From positions 1 to 5,914 of the forward strand of contig JAIVHR010000049.1 of the NCBI GenBank assembly GCA_020200935.1: DNA of 5,914 bases. The letters run 5' to 3'. The translations under genes and the position numbers were made by a program. The notes beneath the pieces were generated by a model. The model saw nothing but the letters and a program-made list of their open reading frames with translations. It was not told the origin of the DNA and ran no database searches. This document shows, one piece after another, positions 4,841 to 5,914 of the stretch (position 1 is its first letter; every line of letters begins with the position of its first letter). The stretch is from Sphingomonadales bacterium. GTDB taxonomy: Bacteria > Pseudomonadota > Alphaproteobacteria > Sphingomonadales > Sphingomonadaceae.

Positions 4841-5602
4841 ATGAATGACATCCAAACTTCGACCAAGACCGCCGAGCTCTATCGCATGGTCATGCCCGAA
4901 CATGTCTGCCCCTACGGCATCAAGTCCAAATATCTGCTCGAACGCGAGGGATATGAAGTCGCGGACCATCACCTCGAGACGCGCGCGGAAACCGACGCCT
5001 TCAAACAGAAGCATGGCGTCGAGACGACGCCGCAGACGGTTATCGGCGGCGAGCGCATCGGCGGCTATGACGATCTGCGCATCCATTTCGGCAAACAGCC
5101 GAAGGACCCCGACGCGACCAGCTACCGGCCGGTGATCGCACTGTTCGCGATGACCTTGCTGATGGCGCTCGCCGCCGCCTATGTCGCCGAGGGCCAGTGG
5201 CTCTCGATCCTCACCGCCGAATGGTTCATCGCCTTCTCGATGTGCGGACTCGCCTATTTGAAGCTGCGCGATATCGAGAGCTTCTCGACGATGTTTCTCA
5301 ATTACGACCTGCTGGCGCGGCGCTGGGTACCCTATGGCTATCTCTATCCGTTCGGCGAGGGGCTCGCCGGCCTATTGATGATCGCCGGCGTCGCGATGTG
5401 GCTGTCGATCCCGGTCGCCCTCTTCATCGGCACGATCGGCGCGGTCAGCGTCTTCAAGGCGGTCTATATCGACAAGCGCGAACTCAAATGCGCCTGCGTC
5501 GGCGGCGACAGCAACGTGCCGCTCGGCTTCGTCTCGCTGACCGAGAATCTGATGATGATCGCGATGGCGATCTGGATGCTGATCAAGCCGGCGATGCTAT
5601 AG
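4841..5602 (+). CDS. Fusion of one-cysteine glutaredoxin-like domain and MauE/DoxX-like redox membrane domain
   Basis: The product is 253 aa. Residues about 12-87 are a glutaredoxin-like fold: LYRMVMPEHVCPYGIKSKYL with the active-site motif CPYG (Cys23, second Cys replaced by Gly26), the cis-Pro loop TTPQTVIGG (62-70) and IGGYDDL (73-79), matching glutathione-binding positions of class I glutaredoxins. There is no signal peptide before it, so this domain is probably cytoplasmic. Residues about 97-250 are membranous, with hydrophobic segments near 97-116, 122-141, 173-191, 193-209 and 231-248, and resemble MauE/DoxX proteins. A conserved-type cysteine pair, Cys217-Ala-Cys219, sits in the ELKCACVGGDSNVPLG loop before the last helix; another cysteine is at 135. 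MauE relatives are linked to thiol-redox delivery for periplasmic proteins. The start ATG at 4841 has only a weak GGGA upstream. It is transcribed divergently from the copper genes and followed 25 nt later by the DUF305-like gene. The substrate is unknown. Confidence 0.85.
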   Translation: MNDIQTSTKTAELYRMVMPEHVCPYGIKSKYLLEREGYEVADHHLETRAETDAFKQKHGVETTPQTVIGGERIGGYDDLRIHFGKQPKDPDATSYRPVIALFAMTLLMALAAAYVAEGQWLSILTAEWFIAFSMCGLAYLKLRDIESFSTMFLNYDLLARRWVPYGYLYPFGEGLAGLLMIAGVAMWLSIPVALFIGTIGAVSVFKAVYIDKRELKCACVGGDSNVPLGFVSLTENLMMIAMAIWMLIKPAML

Positions 5603-5614
5603 GCGGTCCGACAC

Positions 5615-5621
5615 AAGGAGG
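5615..5621 (+). promoter_or_regulatory. Strong ribosome binding site of the DUF305-like gene
   Basis: AAGGAGG, a full Shine-Dalgarno sequence, ends six nt before the ATG at 5628 and lies in the 25-nt gap after the fusion gene's stop. It fixes the start of the next gene and indicates cotranscription with strong independent translation. Confidence 0.85.
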
Positions 5622-5627
5622 CGATCG

Positions 5628-5914
5628 ATGGCGCCAGAAAAGCATGGGACCCATTCGAAGCAGGGCGGCAACTACATCCGCTTCATGGCGATGGTCGGCA
5701 CCGCGACCGTCATCATGTTCCTGATGACGTATCTCAATACCTATTCGATCGACCATGTCTTCTGGAGCGAGACGCGCTTCTGGATGGCCTTCGTGATGGG
5801 CGCGATGATGATCGTCGTCATGCTGCTCTTCATGTGGTCGATGTATGAGAACCGGACCAAGAATTTCGTCATGCTGGGCGTTGCCGCGCTGGTCTTCGCG
5901 CTCGCCCTCTGGCT
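5628..5914 (+). CDS. Membrane protein, probable DUF305 family with N-terminal three-helix anchor (3' end outside window)
   Basis: Ninety-five codons are visible before the window ends. The protein starts MAPEKHGTHSKQGGNYIRFM and has three hydrophobic segments, at about residues 18-36 (ending TYLNTY), 48-69 (WMAFVMGAMMIVVMLLFMW) and 79-95, with SIDHVFWSETR between the first two and a short YENRTKN loop between the last two. This layout, including the LNTY..DHVFxSETRxWM pattern, matches the membrane anchor in front of the DUF305 domain in many proteobacterial proteins from metal-resistance loci. In those, a His/Met-containing four-helix domain (MIPHHxxAI) follows; that part is not in the window, so the family call is by the anchor only. 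A strong AAGGAGG precedes the start. A shared role with the upstream redox protein and the divergent copper genes is inferred from position. Confidence 0.7.
   Translation, partial: MAPEKHGTHSKQGGNYIRFMAMVGTATVIMFLMTYLNTYSIDHVFWSETRFWMAFVMGAMMIVVMLLFMWSMYENRTKNFVMLGVAALVFALALW

Noticed and set aside
2736..4844. 702-codon plus-strand open frame opposite copA
   Set aside because: It is antisense to a complete multicopper oxidase with all copper ligands. Its translation is low-complexity (many Arg, His, Ala, Asp) with no recognisable domain. Long antisense open frames are expected where GC-rich codon bias removes stops.

Overview
The window is GC-rich bacterial DNA with little intergenic space. 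The protein sequences look alphaproteobacterial, most likely from a sphingomonad (Sphingomonadales). This is judged from the style of the CopA, CopB and DUF411 proteins and the polyprenyl synthetase N-terminus, not from a phylogeny. The content is a chromosomal-type or accessory copper-handling locus with two divergent transcription units.

Leftward unit (minus strand, from about 4757 down to 1): a csoR/frmR-type (DUF156) metal-sensor gene broken by an internal deletion; copA (Tat-exported multicopper oxidase); copB (outer-membrane copper resistance protein, joined to copA by a TGATG stop/start overlap); a DUF411 Tat lipoprotein with a CGCC motif; then, after a 71-nt gap holding a GC-rich hairpin, an aspartyl/asparaginyl beta-hydroxylase-family dioxygenase; and finally the 5' end of a polyprenyl diphosphate synthase gene (ispB-like), which runs off the left edge and is probably housekeeping.

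Rightward unit (plus strand, 4841 to the right edge): a fusion of a one-cysteine (CPYG) glutaredoxin-like domain to a MauE/DoxX-like membrane domain, then a membrane protein whose visible part resembles the three-helix N-terminal anchor of DUF305 proteins and which is cut by the window edge. The 83-nt gap between the units carries an A/T-flanked, G/C-cored dyad (TATAC-N9-GTATA) typical of CsoR/FrmR-family operators. It overlaps candidate promoters for both directions.

The probable joint job is periplasmic copper defence. CopA oxidises or sequesters Cu(I) in the periplasm, CopB binds copper at the outer membrane, the DUF411 lipoprotein is a likely periplasmic copper/thiol protein, and the Grx-MauE and DUF305 proteins probably add thiol-redox or metal functions at the inner membrane.

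The two most unusual observations are: (1) a 72-bp inverted-repeat element lies exactly in codon phase inside copB and supplies residues 8-31, including most of the signal peptide hydrophobic core, while also being able to form a long mRNA hairpin 21 nt after the start codon; (2) the local metal sensor has lost about 58 nt (helix 2, between its first and second metal ligands) although its operator-like site is still present.
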